Positions 1-6,042 are shown, counted from the first letter of the stretch. The stretch: 6,132 bases of DNA from Gulosibacter massiliensis (GCA_943325745.2 CALPQP020000050.1:1-6132); one strand, 5' to 3'. Notes: a model not told the origin generated them from the sequence alone. A program made the numbers and translations.

Positions 1-427
1 CGAGCACACCGCTCGCTCCGACTCCGGTCGTCAGCGCATCACAGACCTCTATGCCGATTCGCTCCTGGACCTGAGGTCTCGACGAAATCGTCTCGAGCAC
101 CCGCGCCAGGCGCCCGAGACCGACCACGATATCGGTTGGTTCATACGCGATGTGGGCAACACCGTGAAACGGCAGCAGGTGGTGTTCACACATTGAGCGG
201 AACGCGAGGTCACGGACAATGACGGGGTCGTGCGACACGACATCGGCGGTCGACGCTGAATCGCGCAAACCCTCGGTCGCATCGGAACCAACGCCCGCAT
301 AGAGTTCGGCCATCGCGTCCGCGACCCGGACGGGAGTTTCGCGCAACCCGTCACGCGTCGGGTCCTCACCGATAGCGGCGAGGATTTCCCTCACAGCCGC
401 GGCGATGCGGTCCCGATCGATGGCCAT
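1..427 (-). CDS. folE: GTP cyclohydrolase I, 3' end cut by window edge
   Basis: Type I GTP cyclohydrolase converts GTP to dihydroneopterin triphosphate plus formate, the first step of folate synthesis in the cytoplasm. I translated the reverse strand from the ATG at 427-425; 142 residues are visible of the roughly 190-200 usual for the family. The N-terminus (residues 4-36, with the EDP-x-RDGLRETP-x-RVA pattern) is the usual start of the family. The zinc and catalytic motif SMCEHHLLPFHG lies at residues 78-89: C80 and H83 match zinc ligands and H82 a catalytic histidine. The substrate-pocket stretch VVGL-x-RLARV and RPQVQER follows at 101-123. The second zinc cysteine would lie beyond the window, so completeness cannot be judged. 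The ATG lies 4 bases after the ftsH stop, with no strong Shine-Dalgarno in between, so translation is probably coupled to ftsH. Family membership is near certain. Further folate genes (folP, folB, folK) commonly follow in actinobacteria, but that part is not visible. Confidence 0.95.
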   Translation of the reverse strand, partial: MAIDRDRIAAAVREILAAIGEDPTRDGLRETPVRVADAMAELYAGVGSDATEGLRDSASTADVVSHDPVIVRDLAFRSMCEHHLLPFHGVAHIAYEPTDIVVGLGRLARVLETISSRPQVQERIGIEVCDALTTGVGASGVL

Positions 428-431
428 GAAA

Positions 432-2459
432 CTAATTCGAGGCCGGCTTCGTCCGCTTGACCGCGGGCGTAGCTGCGGGTGTGACTGCAGGCTTGACCTT
501 AGCGGCGGGCTTCGCTTTCGCGGCGGGCTTTGCTTTCGCAGCGGGCTTCACATCTGCATCGAGCGAGATGCGCGCCGGAACCTTAATCGGACCCTTTGTC
601 GAAACGGGTCGCTTGGGGTTCGACTTCCACACGGGACGAGCGGGCAGTTTTGTGACCTTGGCAAAAATTGTCGCGAGCTGGTTGTGGTCGAGCGTTTCCT
701 TTTCGAGCAATTCCTTCGCGAGTTGGTCGAGAATAGCGCGGTTGGCCGTGAGCACCGTCCACGCCTCGTCACGGGCATTGTCAATCAGCGCACGAACCTC
801 GGTGTCAACCCGTTCGGCGACGCCGTCGCTGTAATCGCGCTGGTGTCCGACGTCACGACCCAGGAACATCTCGCCGGATCCCGAACCCAACTTCACCGAC
901 CCAACCACGTTCGACATTCCAAACTCGGTGACCATGCGGCGGGCGATTCCCGTCGCTTTTTCGATGTCATTCGAGGCGCCCGTTGTCGGGTCCTGGAAAA
1001 CGATTTCTTCCGCAACCCGACCGCCCATGGCGTACGCCAACTGGTCGAGCAGTTCGTTGCGAGTGATCGAATACTTGTCGTCAAGGGGCATAACCATCGT
1101 GTAACCGAGGGCTCGCCCACGGGGAAGAATCGTGACTTTTGTCACGGGATCGGTCTGACGCATCGCTGCCGCCGCCAGAGCGTGACCTCCCTCGTGATAG
1201 GCGGTGATGAGCCGTTCTTTGTCTTTCATGATCCGCGACCGCTTCTGCGGTCCGGCCATGACGCGGTCGACGGCCTCGTCGAGGGTCTCGTTCGTCAAGT
1301 CGCTCTGGCCCTGCCGAGCCGTGAGAAGCGCCGCTTCGTTGATGACGTTGGCGAGGTCGGCACCGGTGTATCCGGGCGTCTTGCGCGCGAGCACCTCGAG
1401 GTCGACGTTCTTCGCCATTGGCTTGTCTTTCGAATGCACCGCGAGAATCTTGGCGCGGCCCTTCGAATCGGGGGCGTCCACTTGAATCTGGCGATCGAAT
1501 CGGCCGGGACGCAGAAGCGCAGGGTCAAGGATGTCGGGGCGGTTGGTCGCGGCGATCATGATGACGTTCTGTCCTGGCTCGAAGCCGTCCATCTCGACGA
1601 GGAGCTGGTTCAGGGTCTGTTCGCGCTCGTCGTGGCCACCACCCATTCCCGCACCACGGTGACGCCCGACGGCGTCGATCTCGTCAATAAAGATAATGGC
1701 GGGCGCGTTCTGTTTCGCGATGTCGAAGAGGTCACGAACACGGCTCGCGCCGACACCGACGAACATTTCGACGAAGTCCGAACCGGAAATCGAATAGAAC
1801 GGAACCGATGCCTCGCCAGCAACGGCACGTGCGAGCAGAGTCTTACCCGTTCCAGGAGGGCCGTACAACAGCACTCCCTTGGGGATACGGGCTCCGACCT
1901 TTTCGAATTTTTCGGCGTTCTGCAGGAATTCTTTGATCTCGTGAAGTTCTTCGATCGCTTCGTCCGCGCCGGCGACATCCTCGAACGACACTTGCGGGGA
2001 TTCCTTGTTGAACAGCTTGGCGCGGGAACGGCCGAACTGCATGGCTCCGCGAGCACCGCCCGCATTCGACGAGATGAACCAGAACGCGAGACCGATGATG
2101 AGGAACGGGATGACGAACCCGAGAATCGACATGAACCATGATTCCTTGGGAACCGCGTCAGTGAATTTCTCGGGATTGGCGGTGGTGATGGCGCGGATGA
2201 CCTCGGCTCCGCGCGGCGCAACGTAATAGAACTGGACGGTTTCGCCAAATTCCGTGTCGGCTGTTTTCAGCGTGAGGTCAACGCGCTGTTCGAAGTCGGT
2301 GATGGTGACTTCTTTCACCTTGCCGTCGGCGAGGAAGGCCAGGCCCTCCTTGGTCGAGACGGGAGCGTAATTGACGGTCGTGAGGAACGAAAAGCCCACC
2401 CACACAACCAACAGACCTGCGGCGATATACAGCCACGGACCTTTGAGAAAATTCTTCAT
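432..2459 (-). CDS. ftsH: ATP-dependent zinc metalloprotease FtsH
   Basis: A membrane-anchored AAA+ protease that extracts and degrades misfolded membrane proteins and some soluble regulators, working as a hexamer with the catalytic part in the cytoplasm. The 675 residues show the full architecture. Membrane segment 1 is at about 9-28 and segment 2 at about 109-130, with the extracytoplasmic FtsH_ext domain between them. The Walker A motif GPPGTGKT is at 200-207, the pore loop FVGVG at 233-237 and the Walker B motif IIFIDE at 255-260. The second region of homology runs about 305-323 and carries the arginine fingers. The M41 site HEGGH is at 422-426 (H422, E423, H426), and D498 in ASNDIEKAT is the likely third zinc ligand. 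All key residues are present, so it should be active. The ATG at 2459 puts the first membrane segment directly at the N-terminus. AGGAG (2475-2471) lies 11 bases upstream, rather far for a ribosome binding site. The end is unusual: residues 638-675 form a basic Lys/Ala/Pro tail. The gene sits third in the run, 68 bases after hpt and 4 bases before folE. Confidence 0.98.
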   Translation of the reverse strand: MKNFLKGPWLYIAAGLLVVWVGFSFLTTVNYAPVSTKEGLAFLADGKVKEVTITDFEQRVDLTLKTADTEFGETVQFYYVAPRGAEVIRAITTANPEKFTDAVPKESWFMSILGFVIPFLIIGLAFWFISSNAGGARGAMQFGRSRAKLFNKESPQVSFEDVAGADEAIEELHEIKEFLQNAEKFEKVGARIPKGVLLYGPPGTGKTLLARAVAGEASVPFYSISGSDFVEMFVGVGASRVRDLFDIAKQNAPAIIFIDEIDAVGRHRGAGMGGGHDEREQTLNQLLVEMDGFEPGQNVIMIAATNRPDILDPALLRPGRFDRQIQVDAPDSKGRAKILAVHSKDKPMAKNVDLEVLARKTPGYTGADLANVINEAALLTARQGQSDLTNETLDEAVDRVMAGPQKRSRIMKDKERLITAYHEGGHALAAAAMRQTDPVTKVTILPRGRALGYTMVMPLDDKYSITRNELLDQLAYAMGGRVAEEIVFQDPTTGASNDIEKATGIARRMVTEFGMSNVVGSVKLGSGSGEMFLGRDVGHQRDYSDGVAERVDTEVRALIDNARDEAWTVLTANRAILDQLAKELLEKETLDHNQLATIFAKVTKLPARPVWKSNPKRPVSTKGPIKVPARISLDADVKPAAKAKPAAKAKPAAKVKPAVTPAATPAVKRTKPASN
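483..548 (-). repeat. Tandem 18-base repeat encoding KPAAKA-type units in the FtsH tail
   Basis: Reading on the minus strand, an 18-base unit (AAG CCC GCY GCG AAA GCR) occurs twice almost identically and then in two more decayed copies. Together they encode [18 protein letters not shown] and KPAV (FtsH residues 638-659). From 638 to the end of the protein I count nine lysines, one arginine and no acidic residue, so the tail is strongly basic and probably disordered. The near-identical codons suggest slippage or unequal-recombination expansion, so copy number may differ between strains. Confidence 0.85.
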
Positions 2460-2470
2460 TCGGCGCCTTG

Positions 2471-2475
2471 CTCCT
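2471..2475 (-). promoter_or_regulatory. Candidate ribosome binding site of ftsH
   Basis: AGGAG on the minus strand lies 11 bases before the ftsH ATG. The spacing is longer than the usual 5-9 bases, so initiation may be moderate. It lies 10 bases downstream of the stem-loop at 2486-2517, so folding of that hairpin would leave it free. Confidence 0.5.
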
Positions 2476-2485
2476 GTTCTACAAC

Positions 2486-2517
2486 ACGTCTTGCCAGCGT
2501 ACCTGCTGGCACGACGT
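2486..2517 (-). other. Stem-loop between hpt and ftsH
   Basis: An imperfect inverted repeat fills nearly half of the 68-base gap between hpt and ftsH. The inner stem is TGCCAGC (2492-2498) with GCTGGCA (2505-2511) around a 6-base loop. After one T/C mismatch (2491/2512) the outer stem continues for five more pairs, ACGTC (2486-2490) with GACGT (2513-2517). In the direction of the operon the hairpin is followed by GTTGT and not by a run of U, so it does not look like a classical intrinsic terminator. It could be an attenuator, an RNA processing or stability element, or a protein-binding site governing ftsH. The structure is visible; the role is inference. Confidence 0.6.
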
Positions 2518-2527
2518 CACATCGGGG

Positions 2528-3088
2528 CTATTCGCTTTCGGCGTACACGCTCGGAGACAATACGGCGACGTCACGAAGGTGCCGAAAGTTCTCGGCATAG
2601 TCGAGTCCGTAGCCGACGACGAATTTGTTGGGAATGTCGAATCCGAGGTAGTCGGCATGGATGTCGACCTTGACCGCGTCGGGTTTGCGAAGGGCCGCAA
2701 AAATCTTGACACTCGCAGCACCACGAGACATCAGGTTGTCACGCAACCACGACAGCGTCAGACCGGTGTCAATGATGTCCTCGACAAGCAGGACGTTTCG
2801 GTCGGCGATGTCGGTGTCGAGGTCTTTGAGGATTCGCACCACGCCGCTCGAGGTCGTTCCGTGTCCGTAGGACGACACCGCCATCCAGTCCATCGTGATA
2901 GGAATCGTCAGCGCACGCGACAAGTCGCTCATCACCATGACCGCGCCCTTGAGGACGCCGACGAGCAAAAGGTCTTTACCGGCATAGTCGCGCTCGATCT
3001 CGAGGGCGAGCTCGGTAATTCGCGCAAGAAGTTTTTCCTCGGTAACGAGGATCTCGTCGAGTTGGTCGGAAACGTCGTCGTACCGCAT
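2528..3088 (-). CDS. hpt: Hypoxanthine phosphoribosyltransferase
   Basis: A purine-salvage enzyme of the cytoplasm that joins hypoxanthine (often also guanine) to PRPP, giving IMP or GMP and pyrophosphate. The 186 residues match the usual length of bacterial Hpt. Landmarks are the LKG pyrophosphate loop at 46-48, the mobile-loop region around SSYG at 72-75, and the PRPP-binding signature VLLVEDIIDTGLT at 99-111 with E103, D104 and the likely catalytic base D107. Next come the purine-binding K135 and the IPNKFVVGYGLDY stretch at 152-164, followed by R169. The ATG at 3088 gives a family-like N-terminus. It is preceded by AGGA (3096-3093), which overlaps the tilS stop codon and sits 4 bases before the start. 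With only 6 bases between the genes, hpt is probably translated in coupling with tilS. The pairing of tilS, hpt and ftsH is widely conserved in Gram-positive bacteria. Whether it prefers hypoxanthine or guanine cannot be read from the sequence. Confidence 0.96.
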   Translation of the reverse strand: MRYDDVSDQLDEILVTEEKLLARITELALEIERDYAGKDLLLVGVLKGAVMVMSDLSRALTIPITMDWMAVSSYGHGTTSSGVVRILKDLDTDIADRNVLLVEDIIDTGLTLSWLRDNLMSRGAASVKIFAALRKPDAVKVDIHADYLGFDIPNKFVVGYGLDYAENFRHLRDVAVLSPSVYAESE

Positions 3089-3094
3089 GTCGTC

Positions 3095-4096
3095 CTAACT
3101 GGCGGGGTCGAATCGGATTCGACCATCGTGTCTGACCACACTACCGCCGGTGACATCAACCTTTCCCTGCCCGTGCCAGTCGGTCAAAAGGGCATCAATC
3201 GCACGAGTTTGGACGTGACTGATGGTCGTTCCCCAGGCCCGACTCGCGGCAATTCGTATGATTCGGGTTCGCAGCGCCCGCGGCCTATTCGCGACATCCT
3301 CCGCGGCGAACGAGACGGGGTCGGTCGCGAGAACCTGATGCGCCATCCCCGCGGCGAGAAGATCCAGAGCGTCGTCGTCGTCGCGAACGAGGTCGGCCGT
3401 TCGGGCAAGGGCATCAACGATTCCCGGGCCAAGTTCGGTTTCGAGGACAGGGAGAACGGAGTGCCGAACCCGGACTCGCGAAAAGCGCTCGTCGACGTTG
3501 TGTGGGTCATCCCAGGGCTCGAGCCCCTCGGCGAGGGACGCTGCTCGCGTCACCTCGCGCGTGACGTCGAGAAACGGTCGGCCGATGAGTCCGTCGAGTT
3601 CCGCCATGCCGCGAAGGCTGCCGGGGCCGCTCCCCCTCGCCAGTCCAAGCAGGACCGTTTCGGCCTGGTCGTTTCGAGTGTGACCCGTCAGAACGACGGC
3701 AGCGCCGTGACGTTCGGTGGCGGCGCGCAAGGCCGCGTATCGCGCGTCGCGAGCGGCTGCCTCGGGACCGCCTTCGGTTCCCACGACGACGTGTACGACC
3801 TCGACCGGATAGAGCCCGAGTGACATCGCCTTTTCCGATACCGAGACCGCGAGTTCGGCGCTTCCCTGTTGAAGCCCGTGATCAACGATGACTGCGCCGA
3901 CGCGGAGCCCACGTTTTGCAGCGACGAATCGAGTTGCCGCCGCAAGCGCCAGTGAATCCGCTCCGCCGCTCAGTGCAACGAGGACGAGGGAACCATCCGA
4001 AACGGGGTGACGGTCGAAAAACTCCGAGACCGCCAATCGGACCTCGGCGGCGGCAGGGGACAACCTGCCCCGCCGCTCGCCGTTGGTATCGGTCAC
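3095..4096 (-). CDS. tilS: tRNA(Ile)-lysidine synthetase
   Basis: TilS attaches lysine to C34 of the tRNA-Ile with anticodon CAU, using ATP, so that the tRNA reads AUA and is charged with isoleucine instead of methionine. It is normally essential. The 333 residues hold an N-terminal PP-loop ATPase domain: the P-loop SGGADS at 43-48, VDHGLQ at 71-76, GHTRNDQAETVLL at 138-150 and the conserved SLRGM around 160-164. A shorter helical substrate-binding domain follows from about 225. The C-terminal TilS_C domain of E. coli TilS (about 430 residues) is absent, which is usual in actinobacteria. The start is GTG at 4096; no Shine-Dalgarno lies upstream, but a TAACCT hexamer ends 6 bases before the GTG, a pattern typical of leaderless mRNA. 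It is the first visible gene of the minus-strand run and is divergent from ppa. An alternative start further inside the protein is less likely, because residues 15-42 look like the normal lead-in to the P-loop. Confidence 0.96.
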   Translation of the reverse strand: MTDTNGERRGRLSPAAAEVRLAVSEFFDRHPVSDGSLVLVALSGGADSLALAAATRFVAAKRGLRVGAVIVDHGLQQGSAELAVSVSEKAMSLGLYPVEVVHVVVGTEGGPEAAARDARYAALRAATERHGAAVVLTGHTRNDQAETVLLGLARGSGPGSLRGMAELDGLIGRPFLDVTREVTRAASLAEGLEPWDDPHNVDERFSRVRVRHSVLPVLETELGPGIVDALARTADLVRDDDDALDLLAAGMAHQVLATDPVSFAAEDVANRPRALRTRIIRIAASRAWGTTISHVQTRAIDALLTDWHGQGKVDVTGGSVVRHDGRIRFDPAS

Positions 4097-4100
4097 TCGG

Positions 4101-4106
4101 TAAGGT
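4101..4106 (+). promoter_or_regulatory. Candidate -10 element of ppa
   Basis: TAAGGT on the plus strand fits TANNNT and would start the ppa mRNA near 4112-4114, giving a leader of about 27 bases. It overlaps the minus-strand TAACCT of tilS by four bases, and both lie inside the inverted repeat CTCGG (4096-4100) and CCGAG (4110-4114). No good -35 is visible at 17-18 bases; TTGGTA (4083-4088) is only 12 bases away. The call rests mainly on the -10 hexamer and its position. Confidence 0.4.
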
Positions 4107-4108
4107 TA
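4103..4108 (-). promoter_or_regulatory. Candidate -10 element for a leaderless tilS transcript
   Basis: TAACCT on the minus strand fits the actinobacterial TANNNT -10 pattern and is separated from the tilS GTG by six bases (TACCGA). Transcription would then begin at or next to the start codon. This agrees with the lack of a Shine-Dalgarno. I see no convincing -35 hexamer 16-18 bases further upstream. It is the likely promoter of the tilS-hpt-ftsH-folE run. Confidence 0.45.
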
Positions 4109-4128
4109 TCCGAGAACCGTTGAGACAC

Positions 4129-4134
4129 GAGGAG
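4129..4134 (+). promoter_or_regulatory. Ribosome binding site of ppa
   Basis: GAGGAG lies five bases before the ATG at 4140. It is a near-consensus Shine-Dalgarno sequence and fixes the ppa start. Confidence 0.85.
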
Positions 4135-4139
4135 ACATC

Positions 4140-4628
4140 ATGGCCGGATACCCCGCAGTTATCGAAATCCCCAAAGGAAGCCGAAACAAGTACGAGGTTG
4201 ACCACGAAACCGGTCGTGTGTACCTCGATCGCGTGCTGTTCACGACCTTCGTCTACCCGACCGATTACGGATACTTCGAGAACACGCTCGGCCTCGACGG
4301 TGACCCCGTCGACGTCCTCGTCCTCCTTGACTACCCGCTTTACCCCGGTGTCGGGCTCAACGTTCGTCCCGTCGCCGTGTTCAACATGACCGACGACGGC
4401 GGAAGCGACGCAAAAGTCATCGCTGTTCTCGAAAAGGACGTGCGCTGGGCACACATTCAGGACCTAGACGACATACCCGAATTCACGAAGAAAGAGATCG
4501 AGCACTTCTTCGAGCACTACAAGGATCTTGAGCCCAACAAGTGGGTCAAGACCGAGGGCTGGCAGGGTCGCGCCGAAGCCGAAGCGATCGTCGAAGATGG
4601 CATCGCCCGCCTTGCCGCGGGCCACTGA
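4140..4628 (+). CDS. ppa: Inorganic pyrophosphatase (family I, soluble)
   Basis: The enzyme hydrolyses pyrophosphate to two phosphates in the cytoplasm and thereby drives nucleotide, protein and cell-wall synthesis forward. The 162 residues match bacterial family I enzymes, which form hexamers. The signature DGDPVDVLV is at 53-61 with the metal-binding aspartates D53, D55 and D58. By comparison with the E. coli enzyme, the other active-site residues are also present: E9, K17, E19, R31, Y43 in YPTDYGY (39-45), D85, D90 and K92 in MTDDGGSDAK (83-92), and Y127-K128 in HYKDLE. No key residue is missing. The IEIPKGSRNKYEVDHETGR opening resembles actinobacterial forms. The long C-terminus, with KWVKTEGWQGRAEAEAI, resembles what I recall of Microbacteriaceae. 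The start is set by a strong ribosome binding site. It is divergent from tilS and convergent with the M23 gene, whose stop codon directly follows. Confidence 0.98.
   Translation: MAGYPAVIEIPKGSRNKYEVDHETGRVYLDRVLFTTFVYPTDYGYFENTLGLDGDPVDVLVLLDYPLYPGVGLNVRPVAVFNMTDDGGSDAKVIAVLEKDVRWAHIQDLDDIPEFTKKEIEHFFEHYKDLEPNKWVKTEGWQGRAEAEAIVEDGIARLAAGH
4605..4622. terminator. Possible bidirectional hairpin at the ppa / M23 gene junction
   Basis: GCCCGC (4605-4610) pairs with GCGGGC (4617-4622) around a 6-base loop, a perfect six-pair G+C stem in the last codons of ppa. For the M23 transcript it begins 7 bases past the stop codon. Neither side has a run of T, so it is not a textbook intrinsic terminator. 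Its place between two convergent genes, and the common use of weak-tailed hairpins in high-G+C actinobacteria, make termination plausible. It could equally be a chance product of G+C-rich codons. Confidence 0.35.
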
Positions 4629-5822
4629 TTATCCGAGCGTGATTTCCATGCGCCGCATGTACGGAACCGCGTCGGTTGCCTTTCCGTTTTCGCGGACTTC
4701 GAAGTGCAGGTGACATCCGGTCGAACCGCCGGTCGTACCAACGTCGGCGATGTGTGTTCCGGTTGAGACCTGCTCGCCGATCTTGACGAATGTTTTGCCG
4801 TTCGCGATGTGCGCGTACCCGGTCGAGATTCCGCCACCGTGGTTGATCAGGATGAAGTTGCCGTAGGTGCCGAGCGGTGCGGCATAAATAATCTGGCCGC
4901 CGCGTGCGGCGTAAATCGGCACCCCGCAGCCAGCGGCAAGATCCGTGCCCGAGTGGAACATGACGCTGTGATAAATCGGGTGAACGCGCCATCCGAAGCC
5001 GCTCGAAATGTACCCCGCTGCAGGCCGAGCCCAACCCTTTGACGAAATCGCCCCCGGCGGAAGGTTACTGCCGGCGGTACCGTTCTCTTCGAGACCCTTT
5101 TGATATTCCTCCTCGGTGGCCAGTCTGTCCTCGACAAGGGTCGCCAACTGGGCCAGCAGTGTTGCCCGGTGGTCCTGTTGTTCCTGGAACACCGTTTGAG
5201 CCGCAATCGCCGCGGTCTGCGCAATCTCGAATGCGACTTCCGCCTCGGCCCGAAGTACGTCACGCTCTTTCTTGGCAACCTTTGCTTGGTCAGTCAATGA
5301 CTGCGCAGAATTCTGATCGCGAATCGCCGCCTGATAAATCCCATCGGCCTGAGACGCAATAATCGAGGCGAAGCCGAGTCGACTGAGAAGGTCGGCGGCG
5401 CCCGACTCATTCGAGAGGAGGCTCGTCGAGATATTGACGCTGCCAACACGCGCGAGTTCCGACACGAACTGGCCGGCCCGAATCCGCGACGCCTCTGCGT
5501 CGCTCTTCGCCTCGTCGGCCTGGGCTTGCAACTGGTCAGCCTTGTACGCCGCCTCGTCGAACGCCAGTTGCGCAACTTGATAAATCATTCCAGCGCGTTC
5601 TGTCTCGGCTATGGCGGCCGCTACCTTCTTCTCCAACCCCTTGATGATGCCTTTGAGCTCGGCAATCGCCGCCTCTTTGAGCGCAACATCGTTTCGCGCC
5701 TCGAGAACATCTGACCACGACGGGTAGTTGGCGGCGAAGGCGAGATCCTTCGAGGGGAGCGGGCTGATGAGCAGCGAAATGCTCACAATAAAGGCGCCGA
5801 GGCCGATCCACCCACTGCGCAT
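4629..5822 (-). CDS. Secreted coiled-coil M23 family metallopeptidase
   Basis: A probable cell-wall endopeptidase that cuts peptide cross-links of peptidoglycan outside the membrane. From the ATG at 5822 the protein has 397 residues. Residues 1-31 form a signal peptide: R3, a hydrophobic stretch at about 6-20, and a likely AFA-A cleavage near 30. Residues about 36-125 and 150-245 are rich in Ala, Glu, Gln and Lys in a helical, coiled-coil pattern. A short Gly/Pro linker leads to a C-terminal M23 (LytM-like) domain from about 263. The zinc ligands are H290 and D294 in HSGTD and H373 in HLHFE. H338 in GYAH and H371 complete the active site, so catalysis should be intact. The coil-plus-M23 layout recalls EnvC and other hydrolases or activators run by FtsEX, but no partner gene is visible. 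The start was chosen because GGGGGTGA (5835-5828) is well spaced for this ATG; the ATG at 5828, two codons earlier, is the alternative. No gene symbol can be assigned. Confidence 0.92.
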   Translation of the reverse strand: MRSGWIGLGAFIVSISLLISPLPSKDLAFAANYPSWSDVLEARNDVALKEAAIAELKGIIKGLEKKVAAAIAETERAGMIYQVAQLAFDEAAYKADQLQAQADEAKSDAEASRIRAGQFVSELARVGSVNISTSLLSNESGAADLLSRLGFASIIASQADGIYQAAIRDQNSAQSLTDQAKVAKKERDVLRAEAEVAFEIAQTAAIAAQTVFQEQQDHRATLLAQLATLVEDRLATEEEYQKGLEENGTAGSNLPPGAISSKGWARPAAGYISSGFGWRVHPIYHSVMFHSGTDLAAGCGVPIYAARGGQIIYAAPLGTYGNFILINHGGGISTGYAHIANGKTFVKIGEQVSTGTHIADVGTTGGSTGCHLHFEVRENGKATDAVPYMRRMEITLG

Positions 5823-5827
5823 ATTCA

Positions 5828-5835
5828 TCACCCCC
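5828..5835 (-). promoter_or_regulatory. Ribosome binding site of the M23 gene
   Basis: GGGGGTGA on the minus strand differs from the ideal GGAGGTGA in one base and stands five bases before the ATG at 5822. An ATG at 5828 overlaps this element and would be too close to be served by it, which decides the start. Confidence 0.7.
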
Positions 5836-5856
5836 GTTGAAAACACTGGTCGTTTC

Positions 5857-5862
5857 AGGGTA
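5857..5862 (-). promoter_or_regulatory. Candidate -10 element of the M23 gene
   Basis: TACCCT on the minus strand fits TANNNT and would give an mRNA leader of about 28 bases. The matching -35 position (around 5880-5885, CAGGAT) is poor, and it falls inside the palindrome at 5874-5895. The promoter may therefore need an activator or be controlled at that site. Confidence 0.35.
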
Positions 5863-5873
5863 ATCGCGGAATG

Positions 5874-5895
5874 TCGGCAATCCTGACATTGCCGA
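5874..5895. promoter_or_regulatory. Perfect 8-bp palindrome upstream of the M23 gene
   Basis: TCGGCAAT (5874-5881) and ATTGCCGA (5888-5895) are exact reverse complements separated by CCTGAC. A second, overlapping inverted repeat, AATGTC (5870-5875) and GACATT (5885-5890), shares part of the site. It covers the presumed -35 area of the M23 promoter and ends 12 bases before the candidate tRNA -35. That fits an operator for a dimeric regulator better than a terminator, since no T-run follows and no gene ends here. The regulator is unknown. Confidence 0.5.
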
Positions 5896-5907
5896 GCGAC
5901 GGGCGGT

Positions 5908-5936
5908 TTGCGTGCGAACCGAATAAGCCATAAACT
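5908..5936 (+). promoter_or_regulatory. Candidate promoter of the tRNA-Glu / tRNA-Asp genes
   Basis: TTGCGT (5908-5913) and TAAACT (5931-5936) are separated by 17 bases, placing the transcript start near 5943, about 27 bases before tRNA-Glu. A second TANNNT hexamer, TAAGGT (5940-5945), identical to the candidate ppa -10, could be used instead but has no matching -35. Confidence 0.5.
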
Positions 5937-5969
5937 CAGTAAGGTTGCGCATCTTCGGAGGCATGACAC

Positions 5970-6042
5970 GGCCCCATCGTTTAGTGGCCTAGGACGCTGC
6001 CCTTTCACGGCAGTAGCACGGGTTCGAATCCCGTTGGGGTCA
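5970..6042 (+). tRNA. tRNA-Glu (anticodon UUC)
   Basis: A complete 73-base cloverleaf is visible. The acceptor stem GGCCCCA pairs with TGGGGTC (6035-6041) with one G-U pair, and the discriminator base is A. The anticodon stem CTGCC/GGCAG encloses loop CTTTCAC with anticodon TTC at 6004-6006. The T stem ACGGG/CCCGT encloses TTCGAAT. No 3' CCA is encoded, so CCA must be added enzymatically. It reads GAA and GAG codons. It is followed after 25 bases by tRNA-Asp and is probably cotranscribed with it. Confidence 0.97.

Noticed and set aside
405..2141. Long plus-strand open frame of 578 codons opposite ftsH
   Set aside because: It lies antisense to a complete, unmistakable ftsH, its translation has no recognisable domain, is rich in Arg, Val and Asp, and reflects third-position G+C bias of the true gene.
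2486..2517. The hpt-ftsH hairpin as an intrinsic terminator
   Set aside because: No T-run follows in the direction of transcription, and ftsH has no clear promoter of its own downstream of the hairpin.
2468..3823. Plus-strand open frame of 451 codons opposite hpt and tilS
   Set aside because: It runs across two clear minus-strand genes and their junction, has no family-like motif, and is a composition shadow.
3916..4389. Open frames on both strands crossing the tilS-ppa junction
   Set aside because: They overlap well-supported tilS and ppa out of frame and cover the divergent promoter region.
5838..5857. Inverted repeat TGAAAAC/GTTTCA between the M23 -10 and ribosome binding site
   Set aside because: The stem needs a bulged A and has only six pairs; it is too weak to separate from chance.
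5823..6008. N-terminal extension of the M23 protein up to a GTG at 6008
   Set aside because: It would run through the tRNA-Glu gene and bury the signal peptide; the ATG at 5822 has a good ribosome binding site and starts directly with a signal peptide.
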